From: Hymenobacter caeli
Lineage (GTDB): Bacteria; Bacteroidota; Bacteroidia; Cytophagales; Hymenobacteraceae
Length of the DNA stretch: 44,448 nt
NCBI RefSeq assembly: GCF_013294115.1
Contig: NZ_JABSNP010000029.1
Coordinates: 1-44,448, forward strand
Direction of reading: 5' to 3'
Position 1 is the stretch's first letter. Every line of letters begins with the position of its first letter. Positions 1 through 8,058 of this stretch are shown here, piece after piece. Below the pieces are notes generated by a model. The model saw nothing but the letters and a program-made list of their open reading frames with translations. It was not told the origin of the DNA and searched no databases. The position numbers and the translations under genes are program-made.

Positions 1-59
1 CGGCCCGGCAACAGCGGCGCAATCCGCGCCCACTGCGCGTCCGTCAGTAAATAGTCCAT
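1..59 (-). CDS. IS5-family transposase, N-terminal fragment (cut by window edge)
   Basis: Reading leftward from the ATG at 59, the 19 visible codons give a start like MDYLLTDAQWARIAPLLPG. This resembles the DUF4096-type N-terminal helix-turn-helix region of IS5/IS427 transposases (usual style: LTDEQWxxIxPLLP). The catalytic DDE domain lies outside the window. The same 19 codons start at 44390 on the plus strand. The fragment is incomplete only because the window ends here; nothing shows that the gene itself is broken. Confidence 0.8.
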   Translation of the reverse strand, partial: MDYLLTDAQWARIAPLLPG

Positions 60-95
60 GCTCAAACATAACTCCTACTGTTAACACTTCCTAGT
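1..95 (-). mobile_element. Partial IS5-family insertion sequence (end plus start of transposase)
   Basis: Bases 1-95 are an exact reverse complement of 44354-44448 at the other end of the window, so one repeated element lies at both edges. The outer end runs up to CTAG at 91-94. A CTAG/YTAR target is usual for the IS427 group of IS5, so some of these bases may be target rather than element. Only the transposase-start side of the IS is present; the rest lies outside the window. The family call rests on the transposase N-terminus and target type. Confidence 0.8.
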
Positions 96-107
96 TGCAC
101 GCTGGAC

Positions 108-1151
108 TTGTACACGGATTATTTGCTGAGTTCGACGGGTCCGACGACGGCCACGGGCTTGTCGCGGCTGCTGGAGGGGTCGCTGAGCCATGACCATATC
201 ACGCGCTGGTTGAGCAGCACCCCGCTGGGCGCGGCCGAGGTATGGCGGCAGGCCAAAGCGCTGATTCGCCAGGCCGAAGCCCGTCGGCCCGCCGAGGATT
301 TTGCCGTCCTCATCGTAGACGATTCGGTGCTGGAAAAGGCGCATACGGATGCCAACGAACTGATTTGCACCCACTGGGACCACAGCCAGCAGCGCTACGT
401 CAAGGGCCTCAACTTCGTCACCCTGCTCTACCAGGCCGGGGACCTGGCCCTGCCCATCGCCGTCGAGCTGGTGCGCAAAACCGTGTCGGTCTTTCACCCC
501 AAAACGCAGAAAACCAGCTATCAAAGTCCCTTCACCAAGAACGAATACGTGCAACAAATGCTGCGCGTGGCCCAGCAGCAGGTAGCCTACCGCTACCTGC
601 TGGCCGACAGCTGGTACGCCTCGGCCGAGAACATGACCCTGGTGCGGGCCCTGGGCCACCACTTTATTTTTGCCCTGGAAAGCAGCCGCACCGTGGCCCT
701 GAGCGAAGCGGCACGGGCCCAGGGCCAATTTCAGGCCGTGCAGACGCTGGTCTTTCCGGATACGCAGCCCCTGCGCGTCTTTTTGCGGGCGGTCCAAGAG
801 GCCGTGCTCGTCACCAGACAAGTCTTTACAAACCAAGACGGTAGCCAGGGCATCCTGTATCTGGTCAGCAGTGACACCGACCTGGACCAGGCCCGCCTGA
901 CCACGATTTACCAAAGACGGTGGAAAGTGGAAGAATACCATAAGTCGCTCAAACAGAATGCTTCCATGGGAAAAGCACCCACCAAAACCCTGGCCACGCA
1001 AACCACCCACTTCCTGGCCGCCGTGCTGGCCTACACCAAGCTCGAAGTGCTCAAACTCAAGTGCGGCATCGGGCATTTTCGCCTCAAGGCCCAACTCTAC
1101 ACCGTCGGCCTCAAAGCCATGTATCTGCAACTTCGCCAATTGAGTGCGTAA
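108..1151 (+). CDS. IS4-superfamily (IS701-like) DDE transposase, 5' end interrupted by IS5-type element
   Basis: This transposase would cut and paste its own IS by DDE chemistry. Visible catalytic features are Asp71/72 in VDDS, Asp167 in ADSWYAS, and a perfect IS4 signature Y-x2-R-x3-E-x6-K at Tyr268, Arg271, Glu275, Lys282 (YQRRWKVEEYHKSLK). The start at TTG 108 is only the first usable codon: the same frame runs upstream as LDLYTDYLL, the usual beginning of this family, then crosses into the IS5-type element at about 94. The native start codon has therefore been separated by that insertion. The rest of the 347-codon frame is intact. No clear terminal inverted repeat could be defined on its right side (1152-1273). 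Expression is doubtful unless the inserted IS supplies a start. Confidence 0.85.
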   Translation: MYTDYLLSSTGPTTATGLSRLLEGSLSHDHITRWLSSTPLGAAEVWRQAKALIRQAEARRPAEDFAVLIVDDSVLEKAHTDANELICTHWDHSQQRYVKGLNFVTLLYQAGDLALPIAVELVRKTVSVFHPKTQKTSYQSPFTKNEYVQQMLRVAQQQVAYRYLLADSWYASAENMTLVRALGHHFIFALESSRTVALSEAARAQGQFQAVQTLVFPDTQPLRVFLRAVQEAVLVTRQVFTNQDGSQGILYLVSSDTDLDQARLTTIYQRRWKVEEYHKSLKQNASMGKAPTKTLATQTTHFLAAVLAYTKLEVLKLKCGIGHFRLKAQLYTVGLKAMYLQLRQLSA

Positions 1152-1163
1152 CATCAGTAAATA

Positions 1164-1269
1164 AGCTGTTAGCCTTTTCAGTTGTGATTTATTCCCTGTA
1201 ACCGCCTCAGCTTAAAAAAACAGCCGTTAATCGAAAGCTAACCGCCAACAGCTAATAGCCAACAGCTAA
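1164..1269. repeat. Dispersed AGCTGTTAGC / GCTAACAGCT repeat block
   Basis: The segment between the IS4-type transposase and the RND pump contains an AAGCTGTTAGCC motif near 1163-1174 and, in opposite sense, GCTAACCGCCAACAGCTAATAGCC and a further AACAGCTAAA just before the RND start. The same motif recurs inside the RND gene (2746-2847) and at 6545-6752, so this is a small dispersed repeat family rather than a gene-specific signal. Any promoter of the RND gene would have to lie in or beside it. Confidence 0.6.
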
Positions 1270-1273
1270 AAAC

Positions 1274-4200
1274 ATGACTTCCCCTTTCCAAGCCTACAAA
1301 GCGCCCATTGCGGTGCTGCTGGTGCTGGCCCTGGCCCTGGGCACGGTGGCCTACCGGCGCATCAACGTGGCCTTGTTCCCGGAGGTCACGTTTCCGAAAG
1401 TGAAGGTGATTGCCGAAAACGGCCTGGAGCCCGTGGACCGCATGATGGTGACCGTGACCAAGCCCATGGAGGACGCCATCAAGCGGGTGCCGGGCCTGAA
1501 GCTGCTGCGCAGCACCACCAGCCGCGGCAGCTGCGAAATCTCGGCCTTCCTGGACTGGAGCGCCAACGTGGCCACCAGCCAAACCCTGATTGAGTCGCGC
1601 CTGAACCAGATTCGGGCCGACCTGCCGCCCACCGTGCAGATTTCCGTTGAGCGCATGAACCCGGCCATCCTGCCGGTGATGGGCTACACGCTGGAGGCCC
1701 CGGGGCGCTCGGCCCTGGAGCTGCGCAAGCTGGCCCTGTACACCATTAAGCCGTTTTTGTCGCAGGTCGACGGCGTGTCGTCGGTGCAAATCCAGGGCGG
1801 GCGCACCAAAGAGTACCAGGTGCAGCTGCTGCCCGACCAGATGGCCGCCCTCGGCCTGGGGCCCGACGACATCACGAAGGCCCTCACGGCCACCAACTTC
1901 GTGCAGAGCAACGGCTACCTCTCCGATTACCGCCGCCTCTACCTGACGGTGACGGACGCCACCATCCTGCAAAAAGAAGACCTCGAAAACATCGTGCTGC
2001 GCAACGACGGCCACCGCATCGTGCGCCTCGCCGACGTGGCCACCGTGGGCCTGGGCGAGCAGCAGGAGTACATCCGCATCAACGCCAACGGCAGCGACGC
2101 GGTGCTGGTGTCCATCCTGCGCCAGCCCGACGCCAACGTGGTGCTGGTGTCGGACGGCGTGCGGGCCAAGGTGGCCGCCCTGCAAGCGGGCCTGCCCCGC
2201 GGCGTGAAAATGGCCCCCTACTACGACCAGGCCGATTTCGTGGCCGAAGTCGTGAAGTCGGTGCAGGACGCGCTCTGGATTGGCCTGGCGCTGGCGCTGG
2301 TGGTCACAGCCCTGTTTCTGCGCTCGGTGCGGGCCACGCTCACCATTTTGGGGGCCATTCCGGTGGCGCTGGCCCTCACCGTGGCGGTGCTTTACTTCGG
2401 GCTCGGCTACTCGTTCAACATCATGACGCTGGGGGCCATTGCCGCCGCCATCGGGCTGATGATTGACGACGCCGTGGTGATGGTGGAGCAGCTGCACCGC
2501 GTGGGCGAGGACCACCCCGGGGCCGCCCCCGGCGAGGTGGTGCGCCGCTCGGTGGGCCACCTGCTGCCCGCGCTGGTGGGCTCGTCGCTGAGCACGATTG
2601 TGATATTTCTGCCTTTCGCGCTGCTCGGCGGCGTGGCCGGGGCCTACTTCAAGGTGCTGGCCACCACAATGGTGGTGGCGCTGCTGTGCTCGTTTTTCGT
2701 GGCCTGGCTGGGCCTGCCGGTGATTTATTTGCTGCTGTCTGGGAAAGCTGCTAGCTCCAAGCTGTTAGCTGTTAGCTCATCGCCAGATGAAGCCGACAGC
2801 GCCAATAAGAACAAAGCTAACAGCCAGCAGCTAACAGCTAGCAGCTCAAAAACCCACCACCACGAAATCCCCTGGGTGCGCTCCGTCATCCGGCACCCGG
2901 CCTATTCCATCATCGGCATCGTGGTTCTCATCGGCAGCATGGTTTTAATCATCCCGCGCCTGGCCACCGGCTTTTTGCCCGACATGGACGAGGGGGCCAT
3001 CGTGCTCGACTACAACTCGCCGCCCGGCACCAGCATCGAGGAAACCGACCGGATGCTGCGCCAGGCCGAAAAGCTCATCGTGAAGGTGCCCGAGGTGGCC
3101 AGCTACTCGCGCCGCACCGGCACCCAAATGGGCTTTTTCATCACCGAGCCCAACCGCGGCGACTACCTCATCCGCCTCAAAACCAGCCGCCAGCGCAGCA
3201 CCGAGGAAGTCATTGCCGACCTGCGCCAGCGCATCGAAGCCACCCAGCCGGCCCTCACCATCGACTTCGGCCAGGTGATTGGCGACATGCTGGGCGACTT
3301 GATGAGCACCGTGCAGCCCATTGAAATCAAAGTATTTGGGCCCGACGCGCCCAAGCGCTACGCCCTGGCGGGCCGGGTGGCCGACGAGGTGCGGAAAGTG
3401 GCCGGCACGGCCGACGTGTTCGACGGCATCGTGCGCATGGGGCCCGCCGTGGACGTGCGCCCCGACCCGCGCCGCCTGGCCCAGTTCGGCCTCACCGCCA
3501 CCGACTTCCAGACCCAGCTGCAAACCCAGCTGGCCGGCACCACGGCCGGCAGCGTGCTGGAGGGCGAGCAGCTGCTCAACATCCGGCTGCGCTACCCCAA
3601 CGCCGCCCGGGCCACCCTGGCCCAGATGCGCACCGAGCCCATTTTCCTGCCCAACGGCCAGCGCCGCCGCCTCGACGAGCTGGCCACGGTGGGCGTGACG
3701 GCCGGCGACGCCGAGCTGGAGCGCGAAAACCTGCAAGCCATGACCGCCGTCACGGCCCGCCTCGACGGCCGCGACCTGGGCGGGGCCATGCGCGAAATCC
3801 GCCAAAAGCTGGAAAAAAGCGTGCCCCTGCCGCCCGGCTACTTCATCCAGTACGGCGGTTCCTACGCCGAGCAGCAGCAGTCGTTTCAGGAGCTGCTCAC
3901 GATTCTGGGCACGGCCTGCCTGCTGGTGTTCGCGGTGGGCCTGTTCCTGTTCCGGGACCTGAAAGCCGCCGGGCTGATACTGCTGGTGGCCATCCTGGGG
4001 CCCGCCGGAGGCAGCCTGGCCCTGTTTCTGACCCATACGCCGCTGAACGTGGGCTCCTACACCGGCCTCATCATGGTGGTGGGCATCATCGGCGAAAACG
4101 CCATTTTCACCTTCCAGCAGTTTTTCGAGATTCTCGCCGAGGGCCAGCCCGTGGAGGCGGCCATCGGCTACGCCATCGCCGCCCGCCTGCGTCCCAAGCT

Positions 4201-4408
4201 GATGACGGCCCTCTCGGCCATCGCGGCGCTGCTGCCGCTGGCGCTGGGCATCGGGGCCGGGGCCCAGCTGCACCAGCCGCTGGCCATCGCCGTCATCGGG
4301 GGCCTATTGCTGGCCCTGCCCCTGCTGCTGGTGGTGCTGCCCAGCCTGCTGAGGTTGGCGTATGGCGGGGGGAAGCAGCCGACGGTAGCGACCGGGCTAG
4401 CTGTTTAG
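1274..4408 (+). CDS. RND-family efflux pump, inner-membrane subunit (orphan)
   Basis: A 1044-residue proton-driven inner-membrane transporter of the AcrB/CusA superfamily, which would export compounds together with a periplasmic adaptor and an outer-membrane channel. The N-terminal helix, the two large periplasmic domains, helices TM2-6 and TM8-12 are all recognisable. The proton-relay pair Asp398-Asp399 sits in TM4 (GLMIDDAVVMVE). The second half has the usual NVGSYTGLIMVVGIIGENA helix. No adaptor or outer-membrane gene is adjacent: upstream is an IS, downstream a small gene on the other strand, so the pump is an orphan here or lost its operon partners to the IS. Residues about 491-525, in the cytoplasmic loop after TM6, come from a palindromic repeat inserted in frame. 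The substrate cannot be told from sequence; heavy-metal versus drug type is open. Confidence 0.9.
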   Translation: MTSPFQAYKAPIAVLLVLALALGTVAYRRINVALFPEVTFPKVKVIAENGLEPVDRMMVTVTKPMEDAIKRVPGLKLLRSTTSRGSCEISAFLDWSANVATSQTLIESRLNQIRADLPPTVQISVERMNPAILPVMGYTLEAPGRSALELRKLALYTIKPFLSQVDGVSSVQIQGGRTKEYQVQLLPDQMAALGLGPDDITKALTATNFVQSNGYLSDYRRLYLTVTDATILQKEDLENIVLRNDGHRIVRLADVATVGLGEQQEYIRINANGSDAVLVSILRQPDANVVLVSDGVRAKVAALQAGLPRGVKMAPYYDQADFVAEVVKSVQDALWIGLALALVVTALFLRSVRATLTILGAIPVALALTVAVLYFGLGYSFNIMTLGAIAAAIGLMIDDAVVMVEQLHRVGEDHPGAAPGEVVRRSVGHLLPALVGSSLSTIVIFLPFALLGGVAGAYFKVLATTMVVALLCSFFVAWLGLPVIYLLLSGKAASSKLLAVSSSPDEADSANKNKANSQQLTASSSKTHHHEIPWVRSVIRHPAYSIIGIVVLIGSMVLIIPRLATGFLPDMDEGAIVLDYNSPPGTSIEETDRMLRQAEKLIVKVPEVASYSRRTGTQMGFFITEPNRGDYLIRLKTSRQRSTEEVIADLRQRIEATQPALTIDFGQVIGDMLGDLMSTVQPIEIKVFGPDAPKRYALAGRVADEVRKVAGTADVFDGIVRMGPAVDVRPDPRRLAQFGLTATDFQTQLQTQLAGTTAGSVLEGEQLLNIRLRYPNAARATLAQMRTEPIFLPNGQRRRLDELATVGVTAGDAELERENLQAMTAVTARLDGRDLGGAMREIRQKLEKSVPLPPGYFIQYGGSYAEQQQSFQELLTILGTACLLVFAVGLFLFRDLKAAGLILLVAILGPAGGSLALFLTHTPLNVGSYTGLIMVVGIIGENAIFTFQQFFEILAEGQPVEAAIGYAIAARLRPKLMTALSAIAALLPLALGIGAGAQLHQPLAIAVIGGLLLALPLLLVVLPSLLRLAYGGGKQPTVATGLAV
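2746..2847. repeat. Palindromic dispersed repeat inserted in frame in the RND gene
   Basis: The left arm (about 2746-2777) contains AGCTGCTAGCTCC then AGCTGTTAGCTGTTAGCTC. The right arm (about 2815-2847) reads as its near reverse complement, with GCTAACAGCC, AGCTAACAGCTAGCAGCTC. The element is about 102 bp, a multiple of three, and has no stop in the gene frame. It encodes a Ser/Ala/Lys/Asn-rich stretch unlike the rest of the protein. The motif matches the intergenic repeats at 1164-1269 and 6545-6752. Confidence 0.75.
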
Positions 4409-4594
4409 AAACTCCCGAACCCGGGGGTGGCGCAGCAGCTTGTAGAGGAAGAGCAGTCCCCCGACGATTTTAAACGTCAGCCCGGCTACTAACAGCAAGT
4501 CGGCCCCGGCCCAGTGCATCACTTTGAATAGGGCCCCCACGAAGTCGAAACCCAGGCCGAGCGCAAATAAAACGAGGGAGTATTTAGCTTTCAT
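4397..4594 (-). CDS. Small two-helix membrane protein, GldL-N-terminus-like
   Basis: A 65-residue protein with two predicted membrane helices (about residues 5-24 and 31-52) joined by a short FKVMHWAGADLL loop. That loop resembles the VGALFKIMHWPGA segment of the gliding-motility/T9SS motor protein GldL, but GldL is much longer and its cytoplasmic part is absent, so motor function should not be assumed. The short basic tail (LLRHPRVREFL) is probably cytoplasmic. The gene overlaps the 3' end of the RND gene tail to tail by 12 bp and is divergent from the histidine kinase. The start is the only in-frame ATG that keeps the first helix. Function unknown. Confidence 0.65.
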   Translation of the reverse strand: MKAKYSLVLFALGLGFDFVGALFKVMHWAGADLLLVAGLTFKIVGGLLFLYKLLRHPRVREFLNS

Positions 4595-4635
4595 GGGGAC
4601 GGGCTGCGCATCTTACAGTGCAATAATACAGCGGC

Positions 4636-4671
4636 TTTGGGGCCGAAATGTGAGATGGGTAGCTAATTTTG
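4636..4671 (+). promoter_or_regulatory. Candidate Bacteroidota promoter for the histidine kinase
   Basis: TAATTTTG at 4664-4671 fits the Bacteroidota -7 consensus TAnnTTTG exactly. A TTTG at 4636-4639 could act as the -33 box, but the 24-base spacer is longer than the usual 19-21. It would leave a leader of about 115 bases before the ATG at 4794. Confidence 0.3.
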
Positions 4672-4793
4672 GCCCGGTCCCCAGCGGCCCGGGCCGGGCA
4701 GCTACCCGTCAACAATTAACGTACAAGCCGGCGGCTACGGCCCGGCTTGGCGCGGAAGCGGGCGCACGGGCCCGGGCCCGGCCACTATTACCG

Positions 4794-6539
4794 ATGAACC
4801 TTAAAACCAAGATTACTGCCGGCTTCCTGGCCCTGCTGCTGCTGCTGCTGGGCATGGGGGCCTACGCCTACTACTCGCTGCAACGGCTGGAAACCAGCTC
4901 CCGCGACGCGCTAACGGCCAATTTCTACTCCGTGGAGCTGGGCCAGCAGATGCTGCAAGCCCTCGACCGGCTGGAAACCCAACCCGCCGACGCGGCCGGC
5001 CTCGCCCACTTCCGGCGGGCCCTGGCCCAGGAGGCCCGCAACGTGTCGGAGCCCGGCGAGCAGCAGCTGGTGGACAGCCTCACGGCCGCCAGTGCCGCTT
5101 TTGGCCGCCAGCAGGGCCCGCCCCCGTTCGGCCAGCTGCGGGCCCAGACCCACCGCATGATTCGCCTGAACACGGCGGCCCTGACCGCTAAAAACGTGCG
5201 GGCCAGCCGAACCGCCCTGCAGGCCCGGCGCTACCTGCTGGCCTTCACGGTCCTCGCGGCCCTCGTCGCCCTCATGTTCGTGCTCAGCGTGCCCGAGTCG
5301 GCCGTGGGGCCGCTGCACCGGCTCATGCAGGGCCTGGCCCACGCCACCGACGAGAACTACAGCGCCCCCATTTTCATTGAGAACGACGACGAGTTCGGGC
5401 GCGTGGGCCGGGCCTTCAACCGCATGCTGGTGCAGCTCAACGACTACCGCAACGCCACCACGGCCGACTTCCGCGCCGAGCGCAACCGGGCCCACAGCAT
5501 CGTCAACGGCCTCGACGAAGGCCTGGTGCTGCTCGACGGCCAGCGCCGCATCATCCTGGCCAACCCCGTGGCCTGCGACCTGCTGGGCCTGCCCGCCGAG
5601 GCCTTGCTCGACCACTCCGCCGCCGAGGTGGCCGTCGAAAGCCCCCTGTTCCAGGCCATGCTGGCCCCGCTCGATGGGGCCCGCGCCGACGCAAATGAGG
5701 CCCGCTCCGGGGGCCCGGTGCTCACCATCCCCCGCAATGGCGAGGATACTTTTTACCGCCTGGCCGTGCAGGAGCTGGAGGCATTTAACGAAACCACCAA
5801 GCAGACGGAATCCGTGGGCCAAATCCTGACCCTGCGCAACGTGTCGGACTTCCAGAAGCTGGACCAGGAGAAGTCGAACTTCCTGCTCACGGTGGCCCAC
5901 GAGCTGAAAACGCCCCTGGCCGACATCAACGCCCGCCTGCTGGCCCTGCGCCCCGACGAGGTGGCCGCCCCCGAGCGCCAGCGCGTGGCCGACGGCATCG
6001 CCCACCACACCCAGCGCCTGCTGCGCCTGGCCGACGAGCTGACCGACGTGGCCCGCCTCAACGCCGGGACCGGGGTGCAGTTCGAGGCACAGTCCACGCC
6101 GGTGCCGGCCGTGGTGGGCTTCGCCACGGCCACCGTGCAGGCCCAGCTCGACCAGCACGGCCTGACCGTGCGGGCCGACCTGCCCGCCGACCTGCCCCCG
6201 GTGCGGGCCGACGTGGAAAAAACCACCTGGGTGCTCGTGAACCTGCTGGCCAACGCCATTCGCTACTCGCCGCCGGGCGAAACCATCGTGGTGCGGGCCG
6301 TGCGCGACGGCGACTTCGTGCGGCTGTCCGTGCGCGACCGGGGCCGCGGCATCGCCCCCGAGTACCACGAGCGCATCTTCCAACGCTTCGCCCAGCTGCC
6401 CGACGCGGGCCACGCCGGCGGGGCGGGCCTGGGCCTGAGCATCGCCCGCGAATTCGTGACCACCCAGGGCGGCCGGCTGTGGGTGGAAAGCGCCCCGGGC
6501 GCGGGCAGCGAGTTCTGCTTCACGCTGCCGGTGGGTTAG
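4794..6539 (+). CDS. Membrane sensor histidine kinase (HAMP-PAS-HisKA-HATPase), orphan
   Basis: A 581-residue two-component sensor kinase. The ATG at 4794 is chosen because it opens a typical signal-anchor helix (about residues 8-27) and the codons before it are not protein-like. Order: TM1, a short helical periplasmic sensor region of about 115 residues, TM2 (about 146-167), a HAMP linker, a PAS domain (from about 232, GLDEGLVLLDGQRRIILANP), HisKA with phospho-acceptor His369 in VAHELKTPLAD, and HATPase with N box (NLLANAIRYSP), G1 box (DRGRGIAPE) and G2 box (GGAGLGLSIA). This layout resembles the NtrY/KinB-like kinases used by Bacteroidota for envelope stress, but the signal is unknown. No response regulator lies nearby. 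No receiver domain is fused, so the partner must be encoded elsewhere. Confidence 0.92.
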   Translation: MNLKTKITAGFLALLLLLLGMGAYAYYSLQRLETSSRDALTANFYSVELGQQMLQALDRLETQPADAAGLAHFRRALAQEARNVSEPGEQQLVDSLTAASAAFGRQQGPPPFGQLRAQTHRMIRLNTAALTAKNVRASRTALQARRYLLAFTVLAALVALMFVLSVPESAVGPLHRLMQGLAHATDENYSAPIFIENDDEFGRVGRAFNRMLVQLNDYRNATTADFRAERNRAHSIVNGLDEGLVLLDGQRRIILANPVACDLLGLPAEALLDHSAAEVAVESPLFQAMLAPLDGARADANEARSGGPVLTIPRNGEDTFYRLAVQELEAFNETTKQTESVGQILTLRNVSDFQKLDQEKSNFLLTVAHELKTPLADINARLLALRPDEVAAPERQRVADGIAHHTQRLLRLADELTDVARLNAGTGVQFEAQSTPVPAVVGFATATVQAQLDQHGLTVRADLPADLPPVRADVEKTTWVLVNLLANAIRYSPPGETIVVRAVRDGDFVRLSVRDRGRGIAPEYHERIFQRFAQLPDAGHAGGAGLGLSIAREFVTTQGGRLWVESAPGAGSEFCFTLPVG

Positions 6540-6544
6540 ATAAC

Positions 6545-6752
6545 GAGCTATTAGCTATTAGCTATTAGCCGTTAGCTTTTTTAAGGTTCGCTGGCGGAGC
6601 CTGTATCACCAAGCTGTGCTTGGTTTTGCCCCAGGGCCCGCGGGGCAGCTTACACGAGGCCAGGCACAGCTTGGGCGTACAGGCTCCGCCACATATTGCT
6701 GTCATTTACCCAAAAAAGCTAACAGCCAACAGCTAAAAGCTAACAGCTAAAG
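6545..6752. repeat. Outer AGCTATTAGC / GCTAACAGC repeat pair flanking another repeat
   Basis: The left block (6545-6582) is a tandem of TTAGCTA units ending in a T run. The right block (6713-6752) begins with an A run followed by GCTAACAGCCAACAGCTAAAAGC. They are imperfect inverted copies of each other and of the repeat inside the RND gene. The pair brackets a second, unrelated palindrome (6593-6690), which makes the whole gap between kinase and antiporter repetitive. Confidence 0.65.
6593..6690. repeat. GGCGGAGCCTGTA inverted repeat nested in the outer repeat
   Basis: The arms 6593-6623 and 6660-6690 match as inverted copies at about 27 of 31 positions (GGCGGAGCCTGTA...CAAGCTGTGC..GG). A small GCCCC/GGGGC hairpin lies between them (about 6628-6646). 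It has the size and shape of a REP- or MITE-like element and carries no ORF of note. Confidence 0.7.
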
Positions 6753-6759
6753 AAAAGAC

Positions 6760-8025
6760 ATGGAATTATATTCTCAGTTTTCGCTGGTGGTGGTGGTGGT
6801 GGCCTTGTTTGCCTATATCAACCACCGGTATCTGCGCCTGCCGGCCACCATCGGGCTCATGGCGCTCACGCTGCTCTCGTCGCTGGTGCTGGTGGGGCTG
6901 GGGCGGCTGGGGGTGCCGGCGGTGCTGCGGGTGGTGGAGGTGGTGCGGGCCCTCGATTTCCACACCGTGCTGATGCAGTACATGCTCAGCTTTTTGCTCT
7001 TCGCCGGGGCCATGCAGCTCGATACCCGCAGCCTGAGCCTGCAACGGGTGCCGGTGCTGCTGCTGGCCACGGTGGGCACGCTCATCTCGACCGTGATGGT
7101 GGCCTGCGGCCTGTACCTGGTGCTGCCGCTGTTCGGGCTGCCGCTCGATTTCATCTACTGCCTGCTGTTCGGCGGCCTCATCTCGCCCACCGACCCCGTG
7201 GCCGTGCTGGGCATCCTCACCAAAGTGGATCTGCCCCGGGCCCTGGAAACCAACATCGTGGGCGAGTCCCTCTTCAACGACGGGGTGGGCGTGGTGGTGT
7301 TCGCCACGGTGCTGGCCGTGGCCGTGCCCGGCGGGGCCGAAACCGTGGGCCCCGGCCGGGTGCTGGGCCTGCTGCTGCAAGAGGGCGTGGGCGGCCTGGC
7401 GCTGGGGGCCGGGCTGGGCTACGCCGTGTACCTGCTGCTGCGCGGCGTGGACAACTACGTGGTGGAGGTGCTGCTCACGCTGGCCCTGGTGATGGGCGGC
7501 TCGGCCCTGGCGGCGGCGCTCGACACCTCCGGGCCCCTGGCGATGGTGGTGGCCGGCCTCGTGGCCGGGGGCCAGCAGAGCCGGCGTTCCATGTCGGACA
7601 CGAGCGAGGACTACGTGGACAAGTTCTGGGAGCTGATTGACGGGGTGCTCAACGCGCTGCTCTTCGCCCTGATGGGCCTGGAAATGCTGGTGCTCAACAT
7701 CAAGGGGATATACATCGCGGCGGGGCTGGCCACGGTGGCGCTGGTGCTGCTGGCCCGGCTCGTGTCGGTGAGCATCCCGCTCAGCTTTCTGCGCACGCGC
7801 CGCGAGTTCACCGACTTCAACCTGGCCGTGCTCACCTGGGGCGGGCTGCGCGGGGGCATCTCGGTGGCCCTGGCCCTGAGCCTGCCGCCCTCCATGCCGC
7901 GCGAGCTGCTGCTGGGCATCACCTACGTGGTGGTGGTGTGCTCCATCCTGGGGCAGGGCCTCACCATCGGGCCCCTGGCGGCCCGCCTCCAGCGCCGGCA
8001 CGAGCGGGCCGTGGCCGCCGGCTGA
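6760..8025 (+). CDS. CPA1-family Na+(K+)/H+ antiporter, NhaP type
   Basis: A 421-residue inner-membrane cation/proton exchanger with about 12 hydrophobic segments. Family marks are SPTDPVAVLG (about residues 142-151) in the discontinuous TM helix and GESLFNDGVGVVVF (from about 168), whose Asn-Asp pair holds the transported ions in CPA1 antiporters. A later conserved WGGLRGGISVALALSLP segment precedes the last helices. No long cytoplasmic tail or TrkA-type regulatory domain is present, so it is the short form. The ATG at 6760 follows an A-rich AAAGAAAAG stretch. It stands alone between a repeat-filled gap and a palindrome, so it is probably a single-gene unit involved in pH or salt homeostasis. 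Ion preference is not readable. Confidence 0.92.
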   Translation: MELYSQFSLVVVVVALFAYINHRYLRLPATIGLMALTLLSSLVLVGLGRLGVPAVLRVVEVVRALDFHTVLMQYMLSFLLFAGAMQLDTRSLSLQRVPVLLLATVGTLISTVMVACGLYLVLPLFGLPLDFIYCLLFGGLISPTDPVAVLGILTKVDLPRALETNIVGESLFNDGVGVVVFATVLAVAVPGGAETVGPGRVLGLLLQEGVGGLALGAGLGYAVYLLLRGVDNYVVEVLLTLALVMGGSALAAALDTSGPLAMVVAGLVAGGQQSRRSMSDTSEDYVDKFWELIDGVLNALLFALMGLEMLVLNIKGIYIAAGLATVALVLLARLVSVSIPLSFLRTRREFTDFNLAVLTWGGLRGGISVALALSLPPSMPRELLLGITYVVVVCSILGQGLTIGPLAARLQRRHERAVAAG

Positions 8026-8058
8026 CGCTGGTGGCATGGGGCAGGGCCTTGAATGGTC

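Noticed and set aside
1274..4408. Assignment of the first RND pump as a copper/silver exporter (CusA)
   Set aside because: It has the IDDA pair of drug-type pumps and no Met-rich metal relay or Cus partners could be seen; substrate left open.
4524..4793. Upstream 90-codon extension of the histidine kinase
   Set aside because: It overlaps the small gene on the other strand, is not protein-like, and the ATG at 4794 gives a proper signal-anchor helix.
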